Part shown: positions 50,138 to 50,147 of the stretch, in pieces
Position numbering within the stretch: position 1 is the first letter of the stretch
Layout: every line of letters begins with the position of its first letter
DNA from: Candidatus Eremiobacter antarcticus
GTDB taxonomy: Bacteria; Vulcanimicrobiota; Vulcanimicrobiia; Eremiobacterales; Eremiobacteraceae
Direction: 5' to 3'
Assembly: GCA_003244105.1 (NCBI GenBank)
Contig: QHBK01000015.1
Location: 1 to 50,147 of the forward strand
DNA: 50,147 bases
Position numbers and translations under genes: made by a program
Notes under the pieces: generated by a model
Told to the model about the DNA's origin: nothing
The model's database searches: none
Seen by the model: the letters and a program-made list of their open reading frames with translations, nothing else

Positions 50138-50147
50138 TTGAAGCAAT
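50138..50147 (+). CDS. Start of an unidentified gene at the window edge
   Basis: A strong ribosome site AGGAGG (50125-50130) lies 7 bases before a TTG at 50138, followed by AAG CAA. An ATG at 50133 is closer but its frame stops after two codons. Only three codons are visible, so no identity can be given. The 49892-50124 stretch shows no recognisable gene. Confidence 0.35.

Noticed and set aside
49901-50146. 81-codon frame on the minus strand at the window end
   Set aside because: No protein features, no good ribosome site, and it would overlap the likely start of the plus-strand gene.

Overview
The window is GC-rich bacterial chromosome carrying mostly housekeeping and envelope genes. There is no phage, transposon, CRISPR array or rRNA operon. 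TolC-type outer-membrane efflux, Hfq, lipoproteins and pseudopilins point to a diderm (two-membrane) bacterium. ThyX instead of ThyA, HemL (C5 haem pathway), a gerM-like/amidase/murI operon and proteins with copper-amine-oxidase-like stalk domains are reminiscent of deep-branching Terrabacteria-like phyla such as Eremiobacterota/WPS-2. That placement is inference; no marker here fixes it.

Layout: 1-5.2 kb holds the start of an oligopeptide ABC-ATPase, secG, a PAP2-like membrane protein with a good sigma70-type promoter, then the minus-strand operon gerM-like lipoprotein / AMIN amidase / murI-like gene, and tmRNA (ssrA). 5.3-8.9 kb is a minus-strand run: tRNA-Pro(CGG), a stand-alone Clp-N protein, DedA, UvrC and a small holin-like membrane protein. 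9.1-10.4 kb holds two TrkA-type potassium-regulator genes. 10.4-20.4 kb is a long minus-strand cluster: PEGA protein, miaB, mutS, mutL, miaA, hfq, dapF and a radical SAM gene of unknown function, most of them closely spaced or overlapping. 20.5-23.1 kb is der-plsY-efp. 23-29.4 kb holds GIY-YIG, TauE/SafE, UbiX, SprT, DppA, a UPF0158 protein, a LeuA/homocitrate-synthase-like enzyme and a cupredoxin. 29.5-32.7 kb holds a degenerate HD-GYP membrane protein, a DUF309 protein and hemL.

The most distinctive part is 32.8-39.0 kb: two tandem, diverged copies of a three-gene pseudopilin operon. In each, two short prepilins (PilV/GspI-like and PilW/GspJ-like) precede a large PilX/GspK-like protein of about 540 residues that lacks Glu+5 and ends in a shared C-terminal signature. 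Each copy ends at its own terminator. By analogy with GspI-J-K tip complexes, these may be two alternative pilus or secretion-filament tips. Next come a PGRP-like amidase, a cupredoxin and two tandem oligopeptide-binding lipoproteins, a large secreted Amidase_3 protein, a TolC/adaptor pair separated by a strong terminator, a TlpA-like thioredoxin and thyX.

Several enzymes have altered key residues: the murI product lacks the first catalytic cysteine, both cupredoxins lack copper ligands, and the HD-GYP protein lacks parts of its metal-binding motifs.
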